DNA of 64,000 nt from Arctopsyche grandis (taxonomy: Eukaryota > Arthropoda > Insecta > Trichoptera > Hydropsychidae), in the NCBI RefSeq assembly GCF_051622035.1, contig NC_135366.1:3751001-3815000 (forward strand), written 5' to 3'. The position numbers were made by a program, and so were the translations under genes. The notes under the pieces were generated by a model that saw nothing but the letters and a program-made list of their open reading frames with translations, was not told the DNA's origin and searched no databases. The stretch's first letter is position 1; every line of letters begins with the position of its first letter. Shown piece by piece: positions 14,501 through 25,480 of this stretch.

Positions 14501-17500
14501 CATAATAAGGTTTCCGTGACTTTGATTTATAATTGTAGGAATAACGGATTATGATCTTTGGACTAACTTTTACATCTCATTTCGGTTCACTTGACATTTT
14601 CTCTTATACATACCATGTACCAAGGAAATTTAAATATGAATCCAAACATATAGTTCGTCAAATGCTAAGATAAATAAAAAGGGGTATAGTACTAGACAAT
14701 AGGAAGATAATGAAAAGATAATCACCCCTCTCTTCACCTCCCCCCCACCTACCCTTCGCAGCCCTCTGTATAATAATAATGGCATTTTTAATCAAAATAA
14801 TAAATTCATCAACATTTATAATAATTGCATTTTCGCAATCTTTATTATAAAAATGATTTTTAATTCAATTTAATTAATTTATGTATTGGAAAATTCAGAG
14901 TTGAAAACATTTCACAGTGAAAGCTTTTGGATCAAACATTTTACGATTAATAAAAAAATCTTTCATGTATCGGTTGTGTTTTTCAACTTTAAATAATTGA
15001 ATTTCAACAAAAAAAAAAACAAAATCAATTATAAAAATAAATCACTATTTTTATATATAGTTTTTATATATTTTTATAATCATTCATTTTCTATTTTAAA
15101 ATTTTAATTTAATTTTGTTAGTAATCATATTATTAGTAATAGTAATCAGATTATTTTATAGTTTGCCCTATATTGTCATATTTTATTGAATTTTTACGTA
15201 GTACGCCGCAGTTAAATTTTTCTAAGATCATTACATTTGAGCCGTTATATTTTAAAGTGGCAGAAGTCCACTTTTCTTCATTTCGAGAAATATTTCGTGA
15301 AACATTGAATATAATGTTTTGCGTTTAGCAATATTTAAATATACTGGTGGCCTGTAATACGTTTATTCTACTTTTCCGAGATTCTGGACATATCCAAATA
15401 AAAGAAGTGGTAGCAATTTGTGAATGAAGTCAAACAGAAATAGTGTTTACGGAACTGGAAATTGGACTTCCGCCACTTTCAAATATAGCGACTCATATAA
15501 CGAATTTTTCCATCACTTATTTATTTTCACTATATTTTCGGATCAAAAATAGACTCTCTCAAATTCCGACACACTTTTCAGCTGGAATTCCCGAACAATA
15601 GTGTTATATCATATCTGGGTACATGATTTATTATATTTTAGTGTATTTCTTATGAAATAATGTTACTATCAATATTTTAATAATAAATGAAAAACGTCAT
15701 CTCATCGGTAATATGCTTTACTTTATGTAATATTCTGAAGTGCTTCTGAATACAGCATCGTTTTATTGATCAATAATATTAAATAATAAATTGAGAAACT
15801 GTACACTGCGTCAATGAATATTTAAATTTGGTTCTACGTGACGAGCCAGAATGTTAAATTACAGAAAACACAAATATTGGAAGACAAAGATCGAAAATCG
15901 AAATATCTTAAGTCGAAAGATCAAAAAAAAAGGGTGCATGGTAAACGGTACATACTCACTTAATTTGCGCGAGCGGGGTACAACAGGAACAAGAGGAACA
16001 AGCTTTTCCTCCCGTATTCTGTGCGCGCACATTAATACGGGAGGAAAAGCCTGTTCCTCTTGTTCCTGTTGTATCCTGCTCGCGCAAATTAAGTGAGTAT
16101 GTACCGTTTACCATGCACCCTTTTTTTTTGATCTTTCGACTTAAGATCTTTCGATTTTCGATCTTTGCCTTCCGATATTTGCGTTTTCTGTAATTTAACA
16201 TTCTGGCTCGTCACGGAGGCCGTTTAAATTTATATCATATGTGCAATACATACTAAATTTTATCTTCGACACTTTATTTCGGAATAAATCACTGAAATTG
16301 AACTTAAAATAACATCAATCGAAAAAATCAAATTCACGCGCATGCGACTTTTAAACTCAAATTACACACATTTATAAGAAATTTTCAATTAAATTAAGTT
16401 TATTTATAATACAAACATACCTTTTAAATTACACAAACATAATAATCCATTTAAAATGTTTTTAAATAATCGATTTTATTCGATCGGCTCAATCGACGCA
16501 CATGGCACGAAACGCATTGCAGTATGGCAATGAGTATTGCGCGTCGCGCAGATTCACTTCAAAACGCAAAATTATCCGAAAAAATCACATTTTTTAATGC
16601 AAACACACGGTTTAGATCGTCCTTTACAACATGAAAGATATTTTGAGTGTTATTACAAGTGCTTTTACGTGAATTCGGGTAGTGTGTCGCGCTGTCAAGC
16701 GAACGTAACGAAATGACAAACTAATGGACGCGGAGACAACGTATCAACCGGAACGTTAACTGAAAATGAGAGATAACTTTTTTTTTTGTAACCGTAATTA
16801 CCTTTGTTGTGTTAACACACATTTGCGTTATTATGTGCACATACAAACATGTCAAATGTGGGTGGTGGGAGGGGAGGATGGGAGGTGGAAAGGGGTTATT
16901 CGAGAATCATAACCGTGTGCGCTCGAACGATTTTATGTACTCGAGTTTATTATCACACTTAAAGCTTCCATATTCAAATTCGTGTTATGCGTAGTAAATA
17001 TGTGGAAGATATGCCTAATGGCGTAACATACGCTTTCGCGTTACTCATACTGGGGGTTGGGTTGGGTTGAGTTGGATTTACTTTAGTGCTAAATTTCAAT
17101 ATAATTCGTCATGTGCAATTCGTTAGGATTAGATTACCTAAACACAATCTGATTTAGATCGTCGACTTTAGAGAATCTTTAATTTATATCATGTATTAGA
17201 TGTATTATGAGTAATTATAAGAACTGTTAATAGGGTTTTGAGCTCTATTTCCTATTATGCCGTACATTAACATTAGAATAATATAATACTATGATTACTA
17301 ACAAAATTAAATTAAAATTGTAAAATATAAAATGATCAGTAGATCAGTAGCTATTAAAATAGATATAATATGTATTGTGAACATAATTTAGTAATAATAA
17401 AAGCATTTAAAAATCAAAATCAATGCGTTTGGATTGATCTATGTACATATACTTATCTATGTATGTAGTTGATCATTAGTTGACTTTTTATGATGAGATA

Positions 17501-19500
17501 TTATCGGTCGTGCACTTTCAAGGCCTCAAAATGTTGTGCCATTGAAAGTTCATATCATAATTATTATGATTCTTTTCTATTATTATTTTTATATTTAGAG
17601 CCGTCGTTGCCCGGGCGGATAAAAGTTGAAAAATGAAACTTTCAAAGGTCTCGGATCTTTTTCAAAATCAGCTTACGTTCTATTATGTTATGTTATACAT
17701 CCATATCTAATATATAATTTCGAAAGAGACTCTGTAAGTACTGTTGGTTCGTAAATCCATGACGTCATCTAACAAATAAATATTCAAATAAATTTAAATA
17801 AAATAAAACTATTCAAATAAATTTAATAAAATGTTTACTATTAGATTGGCCGTGTTTAAGCGGTTCATATTACAAATACCGAGTGAAGTCGGGTAAAAAT
17901 ACTAGTATATTATATAATAATATGTTAGGGTAGCACGAGATGGTTCGGTGATTATTGGTCACAAAGCGCTCGCCCAAAAGTCACTAAAATCTCTATAACG
18001 GAACATCTCGCAGCCGAAAAGTCCATCATACTAACGATAGCTATCATACTAACGAGAACTCGAGTGCCAAATATTCCGTATTCGCGATTTCCATGGCAAA
18101 AATTGTCTTTTGGGCGGTCGTGATGTGACTAATAATCCAATTCCCCCACGAGATTGTATGTATGTATGTATATCAAATTTAGTTGCCTTAGTAGAAAACT
18201 GTGCATAGCTTACAAATATACATACATACAAATTACGATCATTGTGTGTATATGTACCTATGTATATATACAGAGCTTTGCGAAAAAATATTGCGACCGG
18301 GGCAAAAGCTTGAATTTGCCCTCCCCCACCAACCCCTCTCCCCCAAATCATATTTAATTTTCTTTATATACACTATACAAAAAAACTAATCCCAATTTTT
18401 ATTATTTGTGTAATTTTACTATTACATAACGTCAGGAAAACTATTACATATACATAGTATTGTCAGGAAAAACCATGTAGTGTGAAAAATGTGTTTATTT
18501 AGGTTTGACAAATTGTAAATGCAAAAAATTATTTATTTGTACGATTTAAAATATAATATATTATAACTGATTTAATTTATAGGTCAATAACTATAGGAGC
18601 GAAAACACACAGAGAGGCACGGGGCACTTGTTTTGTTTTTAGTCCTCCTGACTTCCAGCTGGGAAGTGCGTTCCTTTTAAGTTAATTGCTAATTTGTAGC
18701 ATATTATTATTTCGACAAGTTTCTCCTACATTTATCCTATATTTCTTCAAATATCACCGTTACCGATCACTGTCAAACCTATGTAAGTCAATACAAAAAT
18801 AAAATATCACCCAAACCACTCCAGGGGGGTGATTATGTGTGCTAGCATTTATTTTAGTGCAAAACTATCCAAAAAAAACACGTGCCGCGTGCCTCTCTGT
18901 GTGTTTTCTTCCTAAATCACAGCTATGATTAACTAAACTTAAATTAAATTTTGTGACTATTGGTCGTATTTTTCAAATTTAAATAATCGAATGTCAACAA
19001 AAGTAATAAAACCAATTAATATTAAACATTAAATGTAATAGTAAAAATTTTATTAAATTTATATTTAAATATTCATTTGTTTTTTTATTAAATTTGACGT
19101 CACGGATTCTACGAAACAAAAATTACATACATATTAATATTTAAACAGTATTAAAACTCATTTTATTTTATAAATAAAATTTTAATACGAATCGAGTAGT
19201 CAAATCCTTAAAAAAAGTTCCAACATTGAATAATAATAACAACAAACATTACGAAACGATTTTTGAATATACAAATTAAATACAAATTTTCGCAAATTCG
19301 TACGGCAAACTTGTGCGATTTTCCCCCGACGCTTTTTTCCTCGCACATCACATAATAAAATAATCTAATTTAATGCAAAAAAGGAATACACGTTCGACAC
19401 GCAAAACCGAGCAAATGAAAGAAAAACTTTGTACATTATGCGTAAACGACAGTCGCACAACATTAGCCAAAATATAATAAAATAAAGTTTTTTTTTCATA

Positions 19501-19536
<36 letters not shown>

Positions 19537-19885
19537 TAATACATGCATATTTTAATTAATCATGCGATCGAAAATACAACATCGCATTAGTTCAACGTCA
19601 CACATCCTCAAAACCGGATATTTCAACAAAATACAACAATGATCCGACAACAATCAAAGCACACACGTTCAATTGACCCCCATTTTGAGCGCACTATACA
19701 CATACATATATTCTTTTCACAGAATCTACTTCCGGTCTCATTGGTCCAATGACCAGAGCGAAACCGCTCATCTAGAAGCGTGCACGATTTTTAATCCGGT
19801 TTTATTTATATACATATATACTTTTTTTTAATTTCTCACTCACGATTTCAGCGATGTTTTTCAGCGTGGCTTCGGCGTCTGACAT
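8578..19885 (-). CDS. Large Mab-21 domain protein, about 1,274 aa, 19 exons
   Basis: Exons (minus): 19844-19885, 14097-14253, 13308-13432, 13070-13227, 12830-12999, 12538-12761, 12296-12472, 12078-12223, 11833-12014, 11564-11766, 10867-11494, 10605-10800, 10464-10532, 9972-10291, 9769-9905, 9542-9690, 9327-9474, 8758-9255, 8578-8673. Residues about 60-460 match the Mab-21/cGAS-like fold: PPGCARL then W-x-x-F-L-T-x-S-G-F-L-R (residues about 135-160), W-x-x-x-P-A...R-A-C-M-A-V-L-D-H-L, and HYFFQGCDM near 412-420, the counterpart of the Mab-21 HYF-x-P signature. At the nucleotidyltransferase metal site, where relatives have E/D-x-E/D, it reads L114-E115-Y116, so catalysis is unlikely. The C-terminal half is low-complexity, with repeated TLR-S motifs (about 856-910) and Ser/Arg-rich blocks. 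Doubtful points: the short first exon, the weak acceptor at 9905, and the exon-13 donor. The GTATAA donor after 10464 keeps frame, while the one at 10484 does not. Function unknown. Confidence 0.75.
15830..16222. mobile_element. Palindromic Mutator-like MITE, copy 1
   Basis: An almost complete palindrome centred on GTGCGCGCAC. The arms are about 190 bp and the ends read GGTTCTACGTGACGAG and CTCGTCACGGAGGCCG. It is flanked by a perfect 9-bp duplication TTTAAATTT (15821-15829 and 16223-16231). The second copy is at 63546-63951. Long terminal inverted repeats with 9-bp duplications fit Mutator-like elements. It lies in the first intron of the Mab-21 gene. Confidence 0.9.
17706..17905 (+). mobile_element. 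Short non-autonomous Helitron
   Basis: Starts TCTAATATATAATTTCGAAAG and ends with hairpin CCGAGTGAAGTCGG then CTAG. It is inserted between A (17705) and T (17906), as Helitrons do. It shares both ends with the large Helitron at 21047-23533. Confidence 0.85.
17942..18145. mobile_element. 204-bp MITE (GGTTCGG family), 9-bp TSD
   Basis: Begins GGTTCGGTGATTATTGG and ends TAATCCAATTCCC. Flanks are GCACGAGAT and CCACGAGAT, an 8/9 match for a 9-bp duplication. The length of exactly 204 bp is shared with the copies at 32896, 44297 (after removing its LTR) and 62820. Confidence 0.9.
18600..18912. mobile_element. MITE with about 38-bp inverted ends
   Basis: The left end GAAAACACACAGAGAGGCAC is repeated inverted at the right end (GTGCCTCTCTGTGTGTTTTC). 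The interior carries no coding sequence. A fragment of the same end lies near 5600-5660. Target duplication not resolved. Confidence 0.75.
19502..19534. repeat. (CA)n microsatellite
   Basis: Simple CA run. Confidence 0.95.
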
Positions 19886-20274
19886 TGCGTTTCAAATTCG
19901 GTTTTTTCAATTGAAGTAATATGTATATTTTCAAACTGTTCCGTGCTGGGCGAAGGGGTTGAAAGCTATTAGAGCACAGTTTAACCTCTTAACCCTACCG
20001 GAAATAGAAGTAGAATGAGCAAATCACAGCGTGTTGAATTGATTTCGTGTTACCTACGCGCCTGCATGGGGTTTAAACTTTCAGGCCGTTTTTCAAGCTA
20101 AAGGCGGCTATTCACGTTCCTAATTGGCGTTGTTTTCTACTATTTATTCGCGATCGCAGCTATAGATTGTGTGTCGAAACTTCTGTGGAACGATTATGTG
20201 TCAAATGTGCTCCAAAGTCCAAAAACGATGTAATCAAAATGGAAACACATTTTCGCTTTTTGTTTGACACTATA
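19886..20274. promoter_or_regulatory. Presumed 5' flank of the Mab-21 gene
   Basis: Sequence immediately upstream of the proposed start codon. It is less AT-rich than its surroundings and has scattered CpGs. No clear TATA box or initiator could be fixed. The assignment rests only on position. Confidence 0.3.
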
Positions 20275-20712
20275 TAATATTTATTTATTTAATTTAATTT
20301 ATTATTTTATAATAATAATAACAATAAAATGACCAGTGTGACCCAAAGCGTCACACCAGTATTACAAAACATAAGAAAGAAAATAAAAACAATAAAAATT
20401 CCAATCATTCATCTCATTCAAATAGTCTCGTGTTGAATCTCAAGAAACTAACCAGCTCATCAACATGACAATTGAACAGGTCCAAATGCTCATCAATCAC
20501 ATTAATGAACCGGATAGCCTTTACAAGAGACGAGTTATTGGTTGGAAAAGTAAATGATGACGCAAAGCTCTACCGCATTCAGGCGCCGAAAATATAAATT
20601 CCAATAAATATAAGGGATGTCGATTTTTCCCTTTAATACTCCAAAGAAATATTTGGAAATGGCAATAATTCTTCTCGAAGATAGTGAGTCAAAGCCTAGC
20701 ATACCTTGTAAA
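20275..20712 (-). pseudogene. 5'-truncated LINE tail, third copy
   Basis: Collinear with 1195-1700 (same 3' UTR, same DELVSFLRFN-type C-terminal residues on minus). It has a deletion that removes the residues corresponding to about 1462-1490. Not functional. Confidence 0.75.
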
Positions 20713-21189
20713 AATATTACGTTTCTTATTCCAAAAAAGTATACTTAACGTATGTCCTATTTTTTCGAAAAGCTTTTATCAAATATAATTAGAAAATTAA
20801 TTAATTAACCTTTTGTCTGGTAGTCTCCGCTCATCTTTATTTTCATAATTGTATGTGATGTATGAGTGAAATTTTTATATTCTCTCCCCCGTTTGGGCCT
20901 CGCAGAAATGTTTTGTTGGTTGGTTCTTACATATACATATGTATATTACATATATTGGTGCTGGCTGTATATGTAAGTCAATCCCTACTATTCTACTTAT
21001 TTTATATTTTTACTTAATCTTTATTATAATGCTATTATATTTATGATCTAATCTATAATTTGGAAAGAGACTTTGTATGTATGTAAATATCCTTGGTCGT
21101 CGTCGTCCGTAGATCGGTGACGTCATCGAACACGTGATTCGATTTTTTTTTTTTTTCGATCCATGGGCGCCGATTTGTTTTATTCGTTT

Positions 21190-22120
21190 CGCGAGTAGCT
21201 TCATGGGGCCCCGCCAGGGGCGCCACAAGGGGCGTAGCCCCGTGGGGCCCCGAAGGGGGCCCGGAGGGCGCAGCCCCATGGGGTTCAAAAGGGGGCGCAG
21301 CTTTATGGGGCACAGCCTTATCGGCCGCAGCCTTATGGGGCGCAACCTTATGGGGCGCTGTCTTATGGGGCGCAGCCTTAGGGGCGCAGCCTTATGGGGC
21401 GCCGCCTTATGGGGCGCCGCCTTATGGGGCGCCGCCTTATGGAGCTTAGCCACATGGGGCCCCGAAGGGGGCGCAAGGGGGCGCAGCCCCATGGGGCCCC
21501 AAAGGGGGCGCAGCCTCATGGGGCGTAGCCCCATGGGGCCCCGAAGGGGGCGCAGGGGGGCGCAGGGGGGCGCAGCCTCATGGGGCGTAGCCTTATGGGG
21601 CGCTGTCTTATGGGGCGCAGTCTTATGGGGCGCCGCCTTATGGAGCTTAGCCGCATGCGGCCCCAAAGGGGGCGCAGCCCCATGGGGCCCCAAAGGGGGC
21701 GCAGCCTCATGGGGCCCCAAAGGGGGTGCAGCCTCATTGGACCCCAAAGGGGGCGCAGCCTCATGGGGCCCCGAAGGGGGCGCAGGGGGGCGCAGCCTCA
21801 TGGGGCGCCGCCTTATGGGGCGCTGCCTTATGGGGCGCCGCCTTATGGGGCGCAGCCTTATGGAGCGCTGTCTTATGGGGCGCAGCCTTATGGGGCGCCG
21901 CCATATGGGGCGCCGCCTTATGGGGCGCTGCCTTATGGGGCGCCGCCTTATGGGGCGCCGCCTTATGGGGCGCCGCCTTATGGGGCGCCGCCTTATGGAG
22001 CTTAGCCGCATGGGGCCCCGAAGGGGGCGCAAGGGGGCGCAGCCCCATGGGGCCCCGAAGGGGGCGCAGCCTCATGGGGCGAAGCCCCATGGGGCGCAGC
22101 CTTATGAGGCGAAGCCCTAA
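21190..22120. repeat. 15-bp GC-rich tandem repeat array
   Basis: Dozens of units of the type GGGGCGCCGCCTTAT / GGGGCGCAGCCTTAT, mixed with GGCCCCGAAGGGGGCGCA blocks. Since 15 is a multiple of three, all frames stay open in long stretches. Confidence 0.95.
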
Positions 22121-23310
22121 ACGGCAACTGATCATGGGGGCGAAGCCCTTGACGGCATTTAATCATGGGGGCGCGGAGGGGCGAAGCCCTAATAGGCATT
22201 AACTAAGGGGGGCGAAGCCCTAGGCGGCATTTAATCATGAGGGTGCGGAGGGGCGAAGCCCCAAAAGGCATTAATTATGGGGGGCGAAGCCCTAAACGGC
22301 ATTTAATAATGGGGGCGCGGAGGGGCGAAGCCCTAAAAGGCATTAACTAAGGGGGGCGAAGCCTTAAACGGCATTTAATAATGGGGGCGCGGAGGGGCGA
22401 AGCCCTAAAAGGCAACTGATAATGGGGGCGAAGCCCTAGACGGCAATTAACCATGGGGACGTGGAGGGGCGAAGCCCTTATCGGCAACTGATCATGCGGG
22501 CGAAGCCCTAGACGGCATTTAATCATGAGGGTGCGGAGGGGCGAAGCCCCAAAAGGCATTAGTTAAGGGCGGCGAAGCCCTAAACGGCAGTTAATCATGG
22601 GGGCGCGGAGGGGCGAAGCCCTAAAAGGCAACTGATCATGGGAGCGAAGCCCTAGACGGCATTTAACCATGGGGACGTGGAGGGGCGAAGCCCTTATCGG
22701 CAATTGATCATGGGGGCGAAGCCCTAGACGGCAATTAACCATGGGGACGTGGAGGGGCGAAGCCCTAAAAGGCAACTGATCATGGGAGCGAAGCCCTAGA
22801 CGGCATTTAACCATGGGGACGTGGAGGGGCGAAGCCCTTATCGGCAACTGATCATGGGGGCGAAGCCCTAAACGGCAGTTAATCATGGGGGCGCGGAGGG
22901 GCGAAGCCCTAAAAGGCATTAGCTAAGGGGGGCGAAGCCCTAAACGGCAATTAATCTTGGGGGCGCGGGGGGCGAAGCCCTAAAAGGCATTAACTAGGGG
23001 GGGCGAAGCCCTAGACGGCATTTAATCATGGGGGTGCGGAGGGGCGAAGCCCTAAAAGGCATTAACTAAGGGGGGCGAAGCCCTAAACGGCAATTAATCT
23101 TGGGGGCGCGGGGGGCGAAGCCCTAAAAGGCATTAACTAAGGGGGGCGAAGCCCTAGACGGCTTTGAATCATGGGGGCGCGGAGGGGCGAAGCCCTAAAA
23201 GGCAACTGATCATGGGGGCGAAGCCCTAAACGGCAATTGCTCATGGGGCGTGGAGGGGCGAAGCCCTAGAAGGCAAAGGCTCAGGGGGGTGCCGAGGGCG
23301 AAGCCCTAGA
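22121..23310. repeat. About 35-bp repeats in about 70-bp dimers
   Basis: The core GGGGCGAAGCCCTAAA recurs about every 35 bp. It alternates between a half-unit with CGGCATTTAATCATGG and one with AGGCATTAACTAAGG, giving dimers of roughly 70 bp. GGGCGAAGCCC-type cores are self-complementary. Confidence 0.9.
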
Positions 23311-23465
23311 AGGCAAAAAAAAAAATTGATTTTTTTTTTGATTTTTTAAAAAAATTTTTTGATTTTTTTTTTTTTGATTTTTTTTTTATTTTTTTAAAAA
23401 TTTTTTTTTAATTTTTTTTTTAAATTTTTTTTTTAAATTTTAAATTTTTTTTTTTTTTTTTAATT
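23307..23465. repeat. Poly-A/T tract inside the Helitron
   Basis: Run of A and T homopolymers broken by GATTTTTT units, between the array and the conserved Helitron 3' end. Confidence 0.95.
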
Positions 23466-23649
23466 AAATTAGCTTAGTCATGTTTAAGCGGTTTATATTA
23501 TAAACACTGAGCGAAGCCGGGTAATACAGCTAGTTATCTATAAATGTGTTTATGTCTGTATTATATCTGACATTAATTTCAATTCTAATGAATTAAATCT
23601 CCTTTTCGTTCATTGAATTCACCTGAGTATTGCAGAGTACTATATATAC

Positions 23650-24728
23650 TGTGGCGGCTCGCTTATACGACATGGTCGAGTTTGGTTGCCTTCCTGCGAG
23701 TGGGAACCAACTCGGCTGGGTTCGGAGAGCTACTACTCACTCTGTCTTCAGCTGTCATATAATAAACACGTGCATTAACATGCCAGTCGTCTCATTCGTT
23801 CATCCTCCATACTGGTGACCCCCGACATCGAGCCACGCAGCCTCGATCAATTTCAACATGCCGCTCATCCCTGCCTCGCCGAGCCAGGCGGGGAAGCTAC
23901 CCGCCGCGCCCCCATCGCCATCAACAGAGCGCGTCGCGGCCCGCGGGTGACAATAAACGAGCAGACACGGCTACCTACCTACCGACGTCCAGCCACAACG
24001 TCGATGACAGGTGCTTAAAAAAATGGGGGAGCGAATGAGACGACGATCTTGACAGCTGGATGTGGAGTCATGCGCGATCCACTACACATAGAACGGTCAT
24101 CCAGCACCACAAGACATACACCACCTCAGCACCATCATCATCATCATCATCAAGGCCCCGTCCGTCCCCACGAGCGTCGTCACGCCGAGACGGGCGGTAG
24201 CGCTACAACACCTCCACGAGCCACAACGACTCACAGTCCAGCTCGGAGTATCATCAACCACATCGATGCCCCTGCCGCCCCCGCCGCCCCACCAACCGAC
24301 ATCAGCCTCGGAAGAGCGCCGCCGCCGCAGCATCGCATTGATCGGCGCGACCATCGGACCACCCACCGTCCTGCTCGCGACGTCACCGCCCTCGAATCTA
24401 CCGACCATTCAGGGCGGTACACCTATGTACACAGCGGATGACCCACGTCAACAATTTTTTTTCTCCCCACGTAATAATTTTTTCTCCTTGTGTAACAATA
24501 ATTTTTTTCTTTTGTAAAATTTGTTTCTTTGTAATTTTGGTATCGCTGATGCTGGGGGGGGAGTGATGTGGCGGCTCGCTTATACGACATGGTCGAGTTT
24601 GGTTGCCTTCCTGCGAGTGGGAACCAACTCGGCTGGGTTCGGAGAGCTACTACTCACTCTGTCTTCAGCTGTCATATAATAAACACGTGCATTAACATGC
24701 CAGTCGTCTCATTCGTTCATCCTCCATA
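23650..24728 (+). mobile_element. TRIM: miniature LTR retrotransposon, copy 1
   Basis: Two 162-bp LTRs (23650-23811 and 24567-24728), each starting TGTGGCGGCTCGC and ending CATCCTCCATA. The 4-bp target duplication is ATAC (23646-23649 and 24729-24732). The 5' LTR is followed by CTGGTGACCCCCGACATC, the likely primer-binding site. The 3' LTR is preceded by GCTGGGGGGGGAGTGA, a polypurine tract. AATAAA (in TATAATAAACACG) lies in the LTR. The 755-bp interior has a histidine/proline-rich open frame (24049-24441) but no gag, protease, reverse transcriptase or integrase, so it must be moved in trans. A second copy is at 50380-51469; solo LTRs are at 33234 and 46647. Confidence 0.93.
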
Positions 24729-24869
24729 ATACATATAAATAATATTGTTTATTACTGCATTTCTGGTCCGCAAAATATTTATCCTATTCTCGTTGCTCTG
24801 CATGTGTAGAAAGGTTGAGAAACTGTTATATTATTATTTTCTTTTTATATTCTACCACTATGCTATTAC

Positions 24870-25100
24870 GGGTTGCCCTTGTGCGACATATGTGGTATTA
24901 TAAATTTGAAATCATATTCAAATCGTGGTGACAAATAGTAGACATGATAGTTTATGCCAATATAATGAGAAAATATCATTTCGACAATGATATTTACATA
25001 CCTATACATACATTTATCCAAGGTCTGGCAGCATCACTAGATCAGGGCTTGAACCAATGATCCCTTAGTTGTTAGTATTATACGCTAAGCACTGAGCTAT
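24870..25100 (-). mobile_element. SINE fragment (diverged)
   Basis: Shares the body blocks (AAATCATATTCAAAT..GGTGACA) and a degenerate promoter end (GAACCAATGATCCC, GAGCTA) with the SINE family at 37371. Confidence 0.55.
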
Positions 25101-25164
25101 TTTTACATATTTATCTATTTAAAAATCAATATTTTTCCATGATGTCATTACGTTTTGCCCCTGA

Positions 25165-25480
25165 GAGACATCTATGGTAATAAACTTGAATATATAAATT
25201 TGTAGATTATAAATTTTGAAATCATATTTAAATAGTGGTGACATATTGATTAAAATGGTTTTTGCCAATTTGACGATGAACCTTTTCAACAATGAAATCA
25301 AACAAATTGGCAATCTCTGATAGGCAACGATCGACTTAGATTCACAAATGTCAAAGTCTGACTAGCAGCACTGCAGAAATACTCTGAAAAAATTGTTTTC
25401 AATCGAGGTTAATCCAGAGCTTGAACCCGAGAACCTCTCAGTGGTTAGCATTACCGCAACCACCTAGCTATACTACTGGC
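25165..25480 (-). mobile_element. SINE copy (diverged)
   Basis: Body with AGACATCTATGG, GGTGACATA, AATTGGCAA and GAACGATCGACTT-like blocks. The promoter end is CTACTGGC at 25473-25480. Orientation is minus, as for most copies here. Confidence 0.65.

Larger units (their letters stand above)
21047..23533 (+). mobile_element. Helitron carrying GC-rich tandem arrays (2,487 bp)
   Basis: The 5' end TCTAATCTATAATTTGGAAAG matches the 5' end of the 200-bp Helitron at 17706. The 3' end has GTTTAAGCGGTTTATATTA, hairpin-forming CTGAGCGAAGCCGGG and CTAG at 23530-23533. It sits between A (21046) and T (23534). No Rep/helicase coding sequence is present, so it is non-autonomous. The interior is almost entirely two tandem arrays plus an A/T-homopolymer stretch. 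Long minus and plus ORFs inside (up to 340 codons) are by-products of the 15-bp repeat. Confidence 0.9.

Noticed and set aside
8578-19885. HECT/PHR-type E3 ligase, gamma-tubulin complex protein or ALPK1 as identity of the large minus-strand gene
   Set aside because: The assembled protein ends after about 1,274 aa without HECT, RCC1 or kinase motifs. The Mab-21 signatures explain the N-terminal region better.
21010-22202. Long ORFs (up to 340 codons) rich in Arg-Pro-Ile or Gly-Ala-Ala
   Set aside because: They follow from a 15-bp tandem repeat that keeps every frame open. There is no domain and the array lies in a Helitron.
24049-24441. Histidine/proline-rich ORF in the TRIM, and its counterpart at 50636-51304
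   Set aside because: The two copies differ in frame and length, and no gag motif or zinc knuckle is present. Not annotated as a gene.
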